Source: Campylobacteraceae bacterium (GTDB taxonomy: Bacteria > Campylobacterota > Campylobacteria > Campylobacterales > Sulfurovaceae). From it: a stretch of 7,156 nucleotides of DNA. Positions within the stretch are counted from its first letter, which is position 1. Every line of letters begins with the position of its first letter. A program made the translations under genes and the position numbers. The stretch lies in assembly GCA_027083895.1 (NCBI GenBank), contig JALWMN010000052.1, forward strand, positions 1 through 7,156. Direction: 5' to 3'. Shown one piece after another: positions 1-5,973 of the stretch. The notes under the pieces are model-generated. The model was not told the DNA's origin and ran no database searches. It saw only the letters and a program-made list of their open reading frames with translations.

Positions 1-66
1 GATGGAAAGGTAGTAAGCACTGGGAAGCTTTTGAGCGTCGAAGAGATAGTTTCACTACTATCATGA
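1..66 (+). CDS. Thioredoxin-fold small redox protein, C-terminal end (partial)
   Basis: An open frame runs in from the left edge and stops at TGA 64-66. Its last residues read DGKVVSTGKLLSVEEI followed by VSLLS. This matches the end of the short TM0996/MTH895-type thioredoxin-like family (redox-active disulfide protein 2), whose members finish with a DGKVV-S-G strand and then an SVEEI helix. The CxxC active site would lie upstream and cannot be seen. The stop overlaps the next start by four bases (ATGA at 63-66), so the two genes are translationally coupled. In this family's usual setting the protein sits beside ArsP/DUF318 permeases, as it does here, and is thought to supply a redox or metal-thiol function to the transporter. 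Family assignment is by recall from about 21 residues only. Confidence 0.6.
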   Translation, partial: DGKVVSTGKLLSVEEIVSLLS

Positions 67-317
67 AGTTCTTTACTAATGCAAAAGTTTACGATGATGT
101 AACTACACTAGATGATAGCGATTTAATTTGCTACTGCTGTAGTGTTGATAAGTTGACAATTGTAAATGCAATAAAAGATGGTGCTACTACACTAAAAGCA
201 ATAAAAGAGAGCACAAAAGCCTGCACAGGCAGTGAGTGTAAAGAGTTAAACCCAAATAAGCGATGCTGCTCTAAAGAGATAAATCAACTTATAAAACTGG
301 AGGCAAAGTGTGTTTGA
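63..317 (+). CDS. Cysteine-rich BFD-like [2Fe-2S]-binding protein
   Basis: This is an 84-residue soluble protein with eight cysteines: C23, C25, C26, C54, C59, C68, C69 and C83. The order CxC, then about 30 residues including a short helix and 'GATTLKAIKEST', then CTGSEC, resembles bacterioferritin-associated-ferredoxin (Fer2_BFD) domains. In those domains four cysteines hold a [2Fe-2S] cluster. Here the second pair is spaced CxxxxC rather than the usual CxxC, and there are two CC doublets, so the exact ligands are uncertain. It begins in the ATGA overlap with the thioredoxin-fold gene and ends eight bases inside the permease gene, which places it in one coupled unit with both. I infer a role in electron transfer, or in thiolate handling of arsenic or copper, for the transporter. 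The family is fairly secure; the function is not known. Confidence 0.75.
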   Translation: MKFFTNAKVYDDVTTLDDSDLICYCCSVDKLTIVNAIKDGATTLKAIKESTKACTGSECKELNPNKRCCSKEINQLIKLEAKCV

Positions 318-1269
318 TTGGTGGCAAAAGATAGTTGACAGCTTCGTTTATAATCTATTAGGCATAGATAGCAAAAGTGCATTTGGTGAGGCACTAAATT
401 TTTTTCTATATGATACTGTAAAGATATTTTTACTCTTAACTATTATAATATTTATAGTCACACTCATTAGAAGCTACTTTCCAACAGAGAAAGTTAGGGA
501 TTATTTAGAGGGGAAGCACCCGTTGTTTGGGCATATTTTTGCCGCACTCTTTGGTATTATTACACCTTTTTGTTCATGTTCTGCAATTCCACTCTTTCTA
601 GGATTTATTCAAGCAAGAATACCACTTGGGGTAACCTTTAGCTATCTAATTTCTGCACCAATGAATAACGAGATAGCAATTGCGATGCTCTTTGCACTCT
701 TTGGGTGGAAGATAACAGCTTTATATATCGGTTTTGGGCTTTTAGTAGCAATTGTTGCAGGGATGATAATTGGTAAATTAAATTTAGATGATGAAGTACT
801 TATCAAACCACCAGAGGCCAAACCAGCTAAAATAGAAGTGGCAAAGATACCACTAAAAGAACGAGCTAAAGAGGCTTGGGAGACAAGCAAAGATATACTT
901 AAAAAAGTGTGGCTCTATATCTTAATAGGTGTAGGAGTTGGAGCATTTATTCACGGTTATGTACCAACAGAGATTATTATCAAATATGCAGGAGGCAATG
1001 CTTGGTATGCTGTGCCTATTGCAACTATTTTAGGCGTACCAATGTACTCAAACGCAGCAGGAGTAATGCCATTAATTGAGGTATTAACAAGTAAGGGTAT
1101 GCTACTTGGAACTGCACTTAGTTTTATGATGGCAATTACAGCTTTGAGCCTTCCAGAAGCAATGATTTTAAAGAAGATTCTATCGATAAAATTAATAGCA
1201 ATATTTTTTACAATCGTAGCCATAGGGATAATGGCAATTGGCTTTATATTTAATGCTGTTTTGGGGTGA
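310..1269 (+). CDS. ArsP/DUF318-family permease (metalloid or organoarsenical efflux)
   Basis: A 319-residue integral membrane protein with two related halves of hydrophobic segments separated by a charged loop (about residues 158-195, rich in K, E and P). The first half carries the family signature TPFCSCSAIPLF (residues 85-96, with C88 and C90), followed by SYLISAPMNNE (111-121). The second half carries GVPMYSNAAG (242-251) and LSLPEAM (279-285). ArsP of Campylobacter, of similar length, exports trivalent organoarsenicals, and related permeases are linked to Cu/Zn efflux, so the substrate is not fixed by sequence. The start is GTG at 310, with GGAG at 299-302 seven bases upstream. It overlaps the preceding gene by eight bases. 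About 100 bp with no clear terminator separate it from arsC, so read-through is possible. The intact frame and kept cysteines suggest it is functional. Confidence 0.85.
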   Translation: MFDWWQKIVDSFVYNLLGIDSKSAFGEALNFFLYDTVKIFLLLTIIIFIVTLIRSYFPTEKVRDYLEGKHPLFGHIFAALFGIITPFCSCSAIPLFLGFIQARIPLGVTFSYLISAPMNNEIAIAMLFALFGWKITALYIGFGLLVAIVAGMIIGKLNLDDEVLIKPPEAKPAKIEVAKIPLKERAKEAWETSKDILKKVWLYILIGVGVGAFIHGYVPTEIIIKYAGGNAWYAVPIATILGVPMYSNAAGVMPLIEVLTSKGMLLGTALSFMMAITALSLPEAMILKKILSIKLIAIFFTIVAIGIMAIGFIFNAVLG

Positions 1270-1369
1270 TTAGTTGAGTGTGGTATTCGCATGGCTTAGA
1301 TTGAGGCTTTCAATAAAAAAGCTCTATGCTCTAAGCACTGGGCTCTTAACTTTCAAATAAAGGAGAGAG

Positions 1370-1777
1370 ATGAAAAAAGTACTCATACTATGTACAGGTA
1401 ATAGTTGCCGCTCTATTATTGGCGAAGCGGTAATTAATAAAGAGTTAAATAATAAAGGGATAAAAGCATTCAGTGCTGGCTCCAATCCATTAGGGCGAGT
1501 AAATCCTAATGCTAAAAGAGTGTTAGAGGCTAATGGGGCTTGGAGTGATAGCTACTACTCTAAAAAAATTGAAGAGGTAGATAGTGAGGCTCCATTTGAT
1601 TTAGTAGTAACAGTTTGTGACAATGCAAAAGAGGCGTGTCCAATCTATAGTGGTGCAAAAAAGCAAGTTCATTTAGGATTTGAAGATCCTGACGGAAAGA
1701 GTTATGAAGCCTTTGAAGAGACCTATATATTAATAAAAGAGCAATTAGTAGATTTAGTAAAAAGAGAGTTACTCTAA
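1370..1777 (+). CDS. arsC: Arsenate reductase, thioredoxin-coupled (LMW-phosphatase fold)
   Basis: A 135-residue cytoplasmic enzyme that reduces arsenate to arsenite. The P-loop CTGNSCRS (C8 to R14, CX5R) is the nucleophile and oxyanion-binding loop shared with low-molecular-weight tyrosine phosphatases. Two further cysteines, C83 and C90, in TVCDNAKEACP match the pair that relays the disulfide to thioredoxin in Staphylococcus aureus ArsC. HLGFEDPDGK (101-110) supplies the catalytic acid, D106. All three redox cysteines are present, so this is a reductase rather than a plain phosphatase. Length is normal for the family. A strong Shine-Dalgarno (AAAGGAG, about 1358-1364) precedes ATG 1370. It follows the permease gene and is followed at once by the remains of arsB, its usual partner, so its product needs another exporter. 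Confidence 0.93.
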   Translation: MKKVLILCTGNSCRSIIGEAVINKELNNKGIKAFSAGSNPLGRVNPNAKRVLEANGAWSDSYYSKKIEEVDSEAPFDLVVTVCDNAKEACPIYSGAKKQVHLGFEDPDGKSYEAFEETYILIKEQLVDLVKRELL

Positions 1778-1778
1778 T

Positions 1779-2194
1779 ACTGGTTTTGGACTCTTTTTAA
1801 TAGTTTTAATACTCATTATCTAGCAGCCAAAAGGCTTATAAATTGGTACAACTGCAGTAATTGGTGCTTTTGTTGCAGCCCTCTTTGCAAATGATGGTGC
1901 TGGCCCTATTTTAACTTCAATACTTCTAGCTAAAATGCGTTATCTACATATGGATAAAAAGGCTATTTTGCCTTTTTAATTGCTGGTGGATTTATTGGAG
2001 ATAGTGCTTCAAATCCACTTGTTATCTCAAACCTTACAAGTATGGTTACAGCCGACTATTTTGGTATTGGCTTTTTTGAGTACGCTAAAGATATGTTTTT
2101 ACCTAATACTCTTTATAATTGCGTCTATTTTGATACTTTGGATATTTTTTAGAAAACCGATTCCTAAACTATAGATATTTCAAACCTACCAAGC
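1779..2194 (+). pseudogene. arsB: Degraded arsB (arsenite efflux pump), N-terminal half only
   Basis: Recognisable ArsB pieces appear in order across two reading frames. The first frame gives [32 protein letters not shown], running directly into [17 protein letters not shown] and ILLAKMRYL. The next frame gives [18 protein letters not shown] and VTADYFGIGFFEY. The first frame then resumes with IASILILWIFFRKPIPK, and the second returns with TIDISNLPS. In-frame stops are TAG 1821 (at the W of the usual WQP motif) and TAA 1839. Frameshifts lie near 1966-1969 (one T lost), 2111-2115 and 2166-2168 (one A lost). Roughly 70-80 residues expected between the first helix and the FANDGA motif are absent, and the C-terminal half of the roughly 430-residue pump is missing. 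The gene starts right after the arsC stop, the normal arsC-arsB order. Several independent lesions rule out one sequencing error. After 2194 the same frame stays open to TAA 2261-2263, but similarity is no longer clear. Confidence 0.85.
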
Positions 2195-2273
2195 ATCAAC
2201 ACATCTAATCTACCTTCTAATGCAAAATTTGGGATAATAGCTTTTTTTAATAAGATAAATTAAATTTATATTG

Positions 2274-2279
2274 TATAAT
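2274..2279 (+). promoter_or_regulatory. -10 box of the rhodanese gene
   Basis: A consensus TATAAT is preceded directly by TTG and lies 24 bases before ATG 2304, in an AT-rich gap after the arsB remnant. No good -35 is visible, which is usual for the main sigma factor in Campylobacterota. It implies that the rhodanese gene has its own transcript, separate from the ars genes. Confidence 0.6.
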
Positions 2280-2303
2280 AACAAGAAAATATGAAGGTAG
2301 TGT

Positions 2304-2957
2304 ATGAAGAGCTTATATTTAGTGCTATTAGTTATGGTAAATTTACTTATTGCTGAAGAGAAAAAGTTAGTCAATATTGCTCCAGGTCTTGGAGAGATAA
2401 CTACATATGATCATGGTGTGAAGGTTACTATTCAGAGAATACAAGATCCATTGCATCGATTAACCGATGATTTTACAAAGACATCTCGTCCTTGCCCTCC
2501 ATTTTGTATTCAGCCAATAACACCAGTAGAAGGGGTACATAATATTGAGGAATTAGAGCTTATTAATTTTATTCAAGAGAAGATTCCATCAAAAAAGGGG
2601 CTCTTAATAGATGCACGACTAAAAAATTGGTATGAGACCGAAACGATTCCAGGAGCTATTAATATACCTTTTGATATAGTAAATAGTGATGATCCAAAAG
2701 TGACAGAGAGGCTTTTTGAGCTATTGGGAGCCAAGAAGAGAAAGGATGGTACTTTTGATTTTAGGAGTGCCAAGGAGCTAGCTGTTTTTTGTAATGGAGT
2801 TTGGTGTGGACAATCACCCCACTTTATTCGAGGGATTATGAAACATGGATATCCAGCTAATAAAATCTACTATTATCGTAGTGGTTTTCAGGGGTGGAAG
2901 CTACTAGGATTAACAACAGTGATCCATAAAGCAAATGAGGCAAAAAGTAGCCATTAG
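2304..2957 (+). CDS. Secreted rhodanese-like domain protein with CPPFC motif
   Basis: A 217-residue protein with an N-terminal signal peptide (MKSLYLVLLVMVNLLIAEE, cleavage probably near A17), so it is likely periplasmic. Residues 20-95 form an extension that includes RPCPPFC (C64 and C68), followed by a rhodanese domain: LLIDAR (100-105), TIPGAINIPFD (114-124), LAVFCNGVWCGQSP (159-172) and YYYRSGFQGWKLLG (189-202). Rhodaneses carry sulfane sulfur on an active-site cysteine. Here C163 at the end of the strand is the likely one, but C168 lies in the same loop, and the loop does not match the ordinary CRxGxRS pattern. A sulfur-handling or redox role outside the cytoplasm fits a sulfur-metabolising host. 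ATG 2304 has AAGGT at about 2294-2298. Its stop codon overlaps that of the convergent DUF420 gene. The specific substrate is unknown. Confidence 0.8.
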   Translation: MKSLYLVLLVMVNLLIAEEKKLVNIAPGLGEITTYDHGVKVTIQRIQDPLHRLTDDFTKTSRPCPPFCIQPITPVEGVHNIEELELINFIQEKIPSKKGLLIDARLKNWYETETIPGAINIPFDIVNSDDPKVTERLFELLGAKKRKDGTFDFRSAKELAVFCNGVWCGQSPHFIRGIMKHGYPANKIYYYRSGFQGWKLLGLTTVIHKANEAKSSH

Positions 2958-3433
2958 AGCAGAAAGAGAGTTAAATAGAGTGCAATACCGCTGATGGTAG
3001 TTAGCGTAATGCCAAAAAAGACTCTTTTGCCCCAAGTTTTATGTTTTGCAAATCCTAAACCCGGTAATCTCTTTTTTTTATATTGAATCAAAGAGAAAAA
3101 AACAATCCACCCCCAAAAGAGGAGTGTGAGTGTTGCAATAGTTATATGCACTATAAGTAGAGATTTTAAAAGTGTTGGTGAGAGATTACTTGATGGGGCA
3201 AAATGTGAAAATCCTCTACCTAGACGTACTCCATACTCAAAATAGCCTACAACAAGCAGTGAGAATAGAAAGATAATTGTTTGTAATAGTGCATGCATTT
3301 TATAAGATGCTCTATGTGCAAATAGCGTTGCAATAGCTACCAAAAAGGGGAGAAGGGCTACAATAAGTGTAACACTATCCATAAAAAAGGGTGCTCGTGT
3401 TCCTAGAAACCCTGGTTTAAACATATATTCCAT
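2954..3433 (-). CDS. DUF420-family membrane protein
   Basis: An integral membrane protein of about 160 residues with four hydrophobic segments. It fits the DUF420 family, recognised by the paired short helices and spaced histidines: with numbering from the GTG at 3442, these are H43, H50 (YKMHA), H99 (IVHITIA) and H134 (FAKHKTWGK). Firmicute members (YozB/CtaM) are needed for assembly or function of haem-copper cytochrome oxidase, so a link to respiratory-complex maturation is plausible here but not shown. The frame can begin at GTG 3442, ATG 3433 or ATG 3424. The TATAAT at 3456-3461 would start transcription near 3449, leaving almost no leader for the GTG, so I prefer ATG 3433 (MEYMFKPGF). 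None of the three has a strong Shine-Dalgarno. It is transcribed away from galE and towards the rhodanese gene. Confidence 0.8.
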   Translation of the reverse strand: MEYMFKPGFLGTRAPFFMDSVTLIVALLPFLVAIATLFAHRASYKMHALLQTIIFLFSLLVVGYFEYGVRLGRGFSHFAPSSNLSPTLLKSLLIVHITIATLTLLFWGWIVFFSLIQYKKKRLPGLGFAKHKTWGKRVFFGITLTTISGIALYLTLFLL

Positions 3434-3455
3434 CGTATACACTTTTTTAAAAGGT

Positions 3456-3464
3456 ATTATAACA
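3456..3464 (-). promoter_or_regulatory. Extended -10 promoter for the DUF420 gene
   Basis: Read on the minus strand this is TGTTATAAT, an extended -10 (TGnTATAAT). It lies 14 bases before GTG 3442 and 23 bases before ATG 3433. No -35 is apparent. It is back to back with the galE promoter. Confidence 0.6.
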
Positions 3465-3481
3465 AAATTAATCTACTTTGG

Positions 3482-3487
3482 TATAAT
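3482..3487 (+). promoter_or_regulatory. -10 box of galE
   Basis: A consensus TATAAT lies 27 bases upstream of ATG 3515. It sits about 20 bp from the oppositely directed TATAAT of the DUF420 gene, so each -10 lies roughly where the other's -35 would be. The predicted start point falls in or next to the small palindrome at 3485-3499. Confidence 0.6.
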
Positions 3488-3499
3488 TGTATCACAATT
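3485..3499. promoter_or_regulatory. 15-bp perfect palindrome at the galE start site (possible operator)
   Basis: AATTGT-ATC-ACAATT has perfect 6-bp arms around a 3-bp centre. It overlaps the last bases of the galE -10 box and the expected transcription start. A repressor bound here would block galE. No cognate regulator can be named, and AT-rich 6-bp arms do arise by chance. Confidence 0.35.
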
Positions 3500-3514
3500 T
3501 ATAGAGGGGATTAA

Positions 3515-4546
3515 ATGGCAATTTTAGTAACCGGTGGGGCTGGTTATATCGGTTCGCATACACTTATTGAGCTTTATAAAGCTGGATTGGAGAGTGTAGT
3601 GTATGATAATCTCTCAAATGCCTCAAAGGAGTCACTAAAGAGAGTTGCACAAATTATAGGGCAAGAGATAACTTTTGTAGAGGGTGATATACGAAACAAA
3701 GAGCAGCTTCGAGAGCTATTTAGCAATTATAGTATCGATGGAGTTATTCATTTTGCAGGTTTAAAGGCAGTAGCGGAGTCGGTGCAAAAGCCTCTAGAGT
3801 ATTATGATAATAATGTTGTAGGGACACTTCGCCTTTTAGAGGTGATGGGGGAGTTTGATTGTAAGAGTATTATCTTTAGCTCTTCAGCTACAGTTTATGG
3901 TGAGCCAAATAAGATGCCAATAAGAGAGGAGTTTCCAACAGGCAATGGGATTACAAATCCATATGGGAGAAGCAAATATATGATAGAGGAGATCTTAAAG
4001 GATCTCTCAAAGAGTGATAGTAGCTGGAAGATTGTGATACTGCGTTACTTTAACCCAATTGGAGCACACGAGAGTGGATTAATTGGCGAAGATCCTAATG
4101 GGATACCTAATAATCTTATGCCTTACATTTCGCAAGTGGCAATTGGGAAGCTTAATGAGTTGCAAGTCTTTGGGGATGACTATCCAACAGTAGATGGGAC
4201 AGGTGTGAGAGATTATATCCATGTTGTCGATTTAGCAAATGCTCATGTAAAGGCATTAGAGTATCTACAGAAGCAAACAGTAATGCCAGAGCCACTTATT
4301 GTAAATGTAGGTAGGGGCCAAGGCTATAGTGTTTTAGAGCTTATACGAGCTTTTGAAAAGGTTAGTGGAGTAAAGGTGCCTTATAGGATTGTAGGAAGAA
4401 GAGAAGGGGATGTTGCAATCTCCTATGCAGATGCTACTTTAGCAAAAAAGAAGCTTGACTGGGTGGCTCGTTATGATATAGAGAAGATGTGTGCTGATAG
4501 CTGGAATTGGCAGAAGAAAAATCCAAATGGATATGAAACAAGTTGA
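3515..4546 (+). CDS. galE: UDP-glucose 4-epimerase
   Basis: A 343-residue cytoplasmic enzyme that interconverts UDP-glucose and UDP-galactose (sometimes also the N-acetyl forms) for surface polysaccharide and lipooligosaccharide synthesis. It is an extended short-chain dehydrogenase. The NAD-binding TGGAGYIGSH lies at 6-15, the adenosine-binding DNLSN at 31-35, HFAG at 79-82, and the catalytic triad is S124 in SSSATVYG with Y150 and K154 in YGRSK. Substrate-binding blocks RYFNPIGAHESG (177-188), NNLMPYI (199-205) and GVRDYIHVVDLA (230-241) follow. Length and motifs match Escherichia coli GalE closely. GAGGGGA at 3504-3510 is a good ribosome binding site for ATG 3515. It appears to be a single-gene transcript with its own promoter. 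The opposite-strand gene nrdB begins 318 bp beyond its stop. Confidence 0.95.
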   Translation: MAILVTGGAGYIGSHTLIELYKAGLESVVYDNLSNASKESLKRVAQIIGQEITFVEGDIRNKEQLRELFSNYSIDGVIHFAGLKAVAESVQKPLEYYDNNVVGTLRLLEVMGEFDCKSIIFSSSATVYGEPNKMPIREEFPTGNGITNPYGRSKYMIEEILKDLSKSDSSWKIVILRYFNPIGAHESGLIGEDPNGIPNNLMPYISQVAIGKLNELQVFGDDYPTVDGTGVRDYIHVVDLANAHVKALEYLQKQTVMPEPLIVNVGRGQGYSVLELIRAFEKVSGVKVPYRIVGRREGDVAISYADATLAKKKLDWVARYDIEKMCADSWNWQKKNPNGYETS

Positions 4547-4864
4547 GAGTTTTTTATATTCTGTGTTCCGTGGTACATGTTTAGTATTCAGATTTTAATA
4601 TCTATGAAAGAGTATTGTAGAGTAGACCATTTTTTCAACCAAATTTTGTATTAGAATTAGCAAAGATTTGGCAAATGCTTTGGTTATGGGTGTTTGCAAA
4701 AAAACTGTGCAAGTGTGGGTTCCCAACGGTTGCGAGCTTAACCAATAGGTTAATTAATGGATTTTTGTAAATGCCCATAGCTAAATGATTTGCTAAAGGT
4801 TGTTAATCTCTAATGTAAATTTTGGGTTCAACATTCTTAAGATGAGCATTGAAATGGAGTATGA
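4547..4864. other. Gene-free gap between convergent galE and nrdB
   Basis: This 318-bp stretch has no convincing reading frame and no ordinary hairpin-plus-T-run terminator for either neighbour. Most of it (4634-4831) is taken up by the long inverted repeat described separately. The first 87 bases and last 33 bases hold nothing I can name. Confidence 0.8.
4634..4831. repeat. Very long imperfect inverted repeat (about 200-nt hairpin)
   Basis: Arm 4634-4702 pairs with 4762-4831. By hand I count 53 Watson-Crick pairs and 9 G-T/U pairs, one 2x2 mismatch (4677-4678 with 4786-4787), two single mismatches, a 3/2 internal loop near 4664-4666, and bulges at 4808 and 4826. The longest clean block pairs TATGGG...CAAAAA (4685-4702) with TTTTTG...CCCATA. 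The loop 4703-4761 can itself form two small hairpins: GCAA/TTGC around TGG-CCA (4709-4733), and TTAACC-AATA-GGTTAA (4738-4753). Candidates are a miniature inverted-repeat transposable element or a structured RNA. A CATT on each side (4628-4631 and 4832-4835) could be a target duplication but is too short to trust. It lies between convergent genes. Confidence 0.85.
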
Positions 4865-5884
4865 TTAAAAGTCATCAAAGCTGATACTATTTTTTGCATA
4901 ATTAGTTACATTGGTCTCAAAGAAGTTCTGTTTTACATCATTCATTGCAAGATGCTTACTAACAAGCTTTTGGAGATAGGTCTCTTCTGGTGTCCCTTTA
5001 AAAATTGGTTCAAGCCCTATCTTTTTTAATCGATCATTGGCGTAGTTGTGGACGGTATTGGTAATTAACTCTTCATGTAGCCCCATAATTGGGAAGTTAT
5101 CAATTAGATATTTTCCATACTCCAACTCTATATCGACTGCCTCTTGGATCATTTCGTAAGTTTTATCGATTGTAGCAGCATCAATTTTATTCTCTTTCTG
5201 GAGCGTCTTAAAGATATTAGCAAAAAGAGGAAGATGGGTATTGAGCTCATCTCTTGAGATAAACTTAATCATATCTCTTGCACCTGGAACCTTATCACCT
5301 AAGACATAGATATAGCTAAATCCTAAAAGGAAATAGATTCCTTCTAAGTTTACACTTGCCATTGCTGAAAGAAGCATCTTATCAGCACTATTCTCGCCTA
5401 GTGAAATATAACGAGCAAATTGATCTGCAATTCTCTCATTTTTGCGTCTTAGAGCATCATTAGTCTTGTAGAGATCAAAGACTTCACTTGAGTTTCCTGC
5501 AGCATCAAGAAGCACTGCATAGGATTTGGAGTGGTTTACCTCTTGCATCATCTGCAACGTTAATGTAGATTTTACTAACTTGTTGGTTGCTAGGTTTCGA
5601 AAGTCGCTTAGGTACTCCTCTTGTGCAGAGTCGTTAAAGCTCAGTTGTGCAAAGGTAAGCTTATAGATCTCTTGCTCATTATCGCTAAGAGCCTCAAAGG
5701 CCTTCTTTTCATTCGCGGTATTAACTTCGCTAGGGAACCATGTATTAGCATTCATTAAATCATAAAGGTTAACACTCCACTTATATTTTGGTCGGTTAAA
5801 GTCAACAAATCCGGTTGGATGGCTCCCGAATAGTTTTTCGTCAAGAATATCATCACCATTAGGATTAAAGTATTTGTTTGCCAT
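4865..5884 (-). CDS. nrdB: Class I ribonucleotide reductase small subunit (NrdB/R2)
   Basis: A 339-residue subunit that houses the dimetal centre and tyrosyl radical used by NrdA to reduce ribonucleotides to deoxyribonucleotides. Visible residues are a probable ligand D85 (FNDSAQ), E115 and H118 with radical tyrosine Y122 in QEVNHSKSY, E181 in NLEGIYF, and E213 with H217 in RDELNTHL. W49 and Y329 (NVTNY) fit the electron-transfer residues of the family, and the C-terminal tail ISFDDF is the type that docks on NrdA. The second ligand pair is spaced E-xxx-H instead of the usual E-xx-H. This form differs clearly from the Helicobacter and Campylobacter protein I recall, which has YEEALHS in place of MQEVNHS. 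AAGGA (minus strand, 5892-5896) precedes the ATG. nrdA is not in the window. Confidence 0.92.
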   Translation of the reverse strand: MANKYFNPNGDDILDEKLFGSHPTGFVDFNRPKYKWSVNLYDLMNANTWFPSEVNTANEKKAFEALSDNEQEIYKLTFAQLSFNDSAQEEYLSDFRNLATNKLVKSTLTLQMMQEVNHSKSYAVLLDAAGNSSEVFDLYKTNDALRRKNERIADQFARYISLGENSADKMLLSAMASVNLEGIYFLLGFSYIYVLGDKVPGARDMIKFISRDELNTHLPLFANIFKTLQKENKIDAATIDKTYEMIQEAVDIELEYGKYLIDNFPIMGLHEELITNTVHNYANDRLKKIGLEPIFKGTPEETYLQKLVSKHLAMNDVKQNFFETNVTNYAKNSISFDDF

Positions 5885-5943
5885 CTAAAGATCCTTTGAG
5901 TTACTCTAAATTATTTAAAAATCTGCAGCGATTCTCTTTTGTA

Positions 5944-5952
5944 ATAATAGCA
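5944..5952 (-). promoter_or_regulatory. Extended -10 promoter for nrdB
   Basis: The minus strand reads TGCTATTAT, an extended -10 one base from TATAAT. It predicts a leader of about 50 nt before ATG 5884. The -35 position (about 5967-5972) is only T-rich. The large palindrome at 5974-6006 begins directly upstream of it. Confidence 0.5.
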
Positions 5953-5973
5953 GGAATAGATAAATCTAAAAAA

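Noticed and set aside
642..1292. Open frames on the minus strand at 642-890 and 957-1292
   Set aside because: They lie antisense to the well-supported permease gene, have no ribosome binding site and resemble no protein family.
1300..1314. ATTGA-GGCTT-TCAAT hairpin as a terminator after the permease
   Set aside because: The stem is only 5 bp and AT-rich, and it is followed by A residues rather than T residues.
1274..1360. Possible small peptide gene (TTG or GTG start, about 25-28 codons) between the permease and arsC
   Set aside because: The frame is open and hydrophobic, but the start codon is weak, the length is trivial, and no homologue is known to me.
1980..2174. 64-codon + strand frame as a separate small membrane protein
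   Set aside because: Only its last part matches ArsB; the first part is ArsB sequence read out of frame, so it is a by-product of the pseudogene.
2573..2773. Minus-strand frame of 66 codons inside the rhodanese gene
   Set aside because: It is a shadow of the rhodanese coding sequence with no start signal or family match.
4634..4831. Long hairpin as a transcription terminator, 6S RNA or integron attC site
   Set aside because: No T run follows on either strand. I saw no clear central bubble of 6S type. I found no proper pair of attC core boxes and no integrase gene. MITE or novel RNA remain open.
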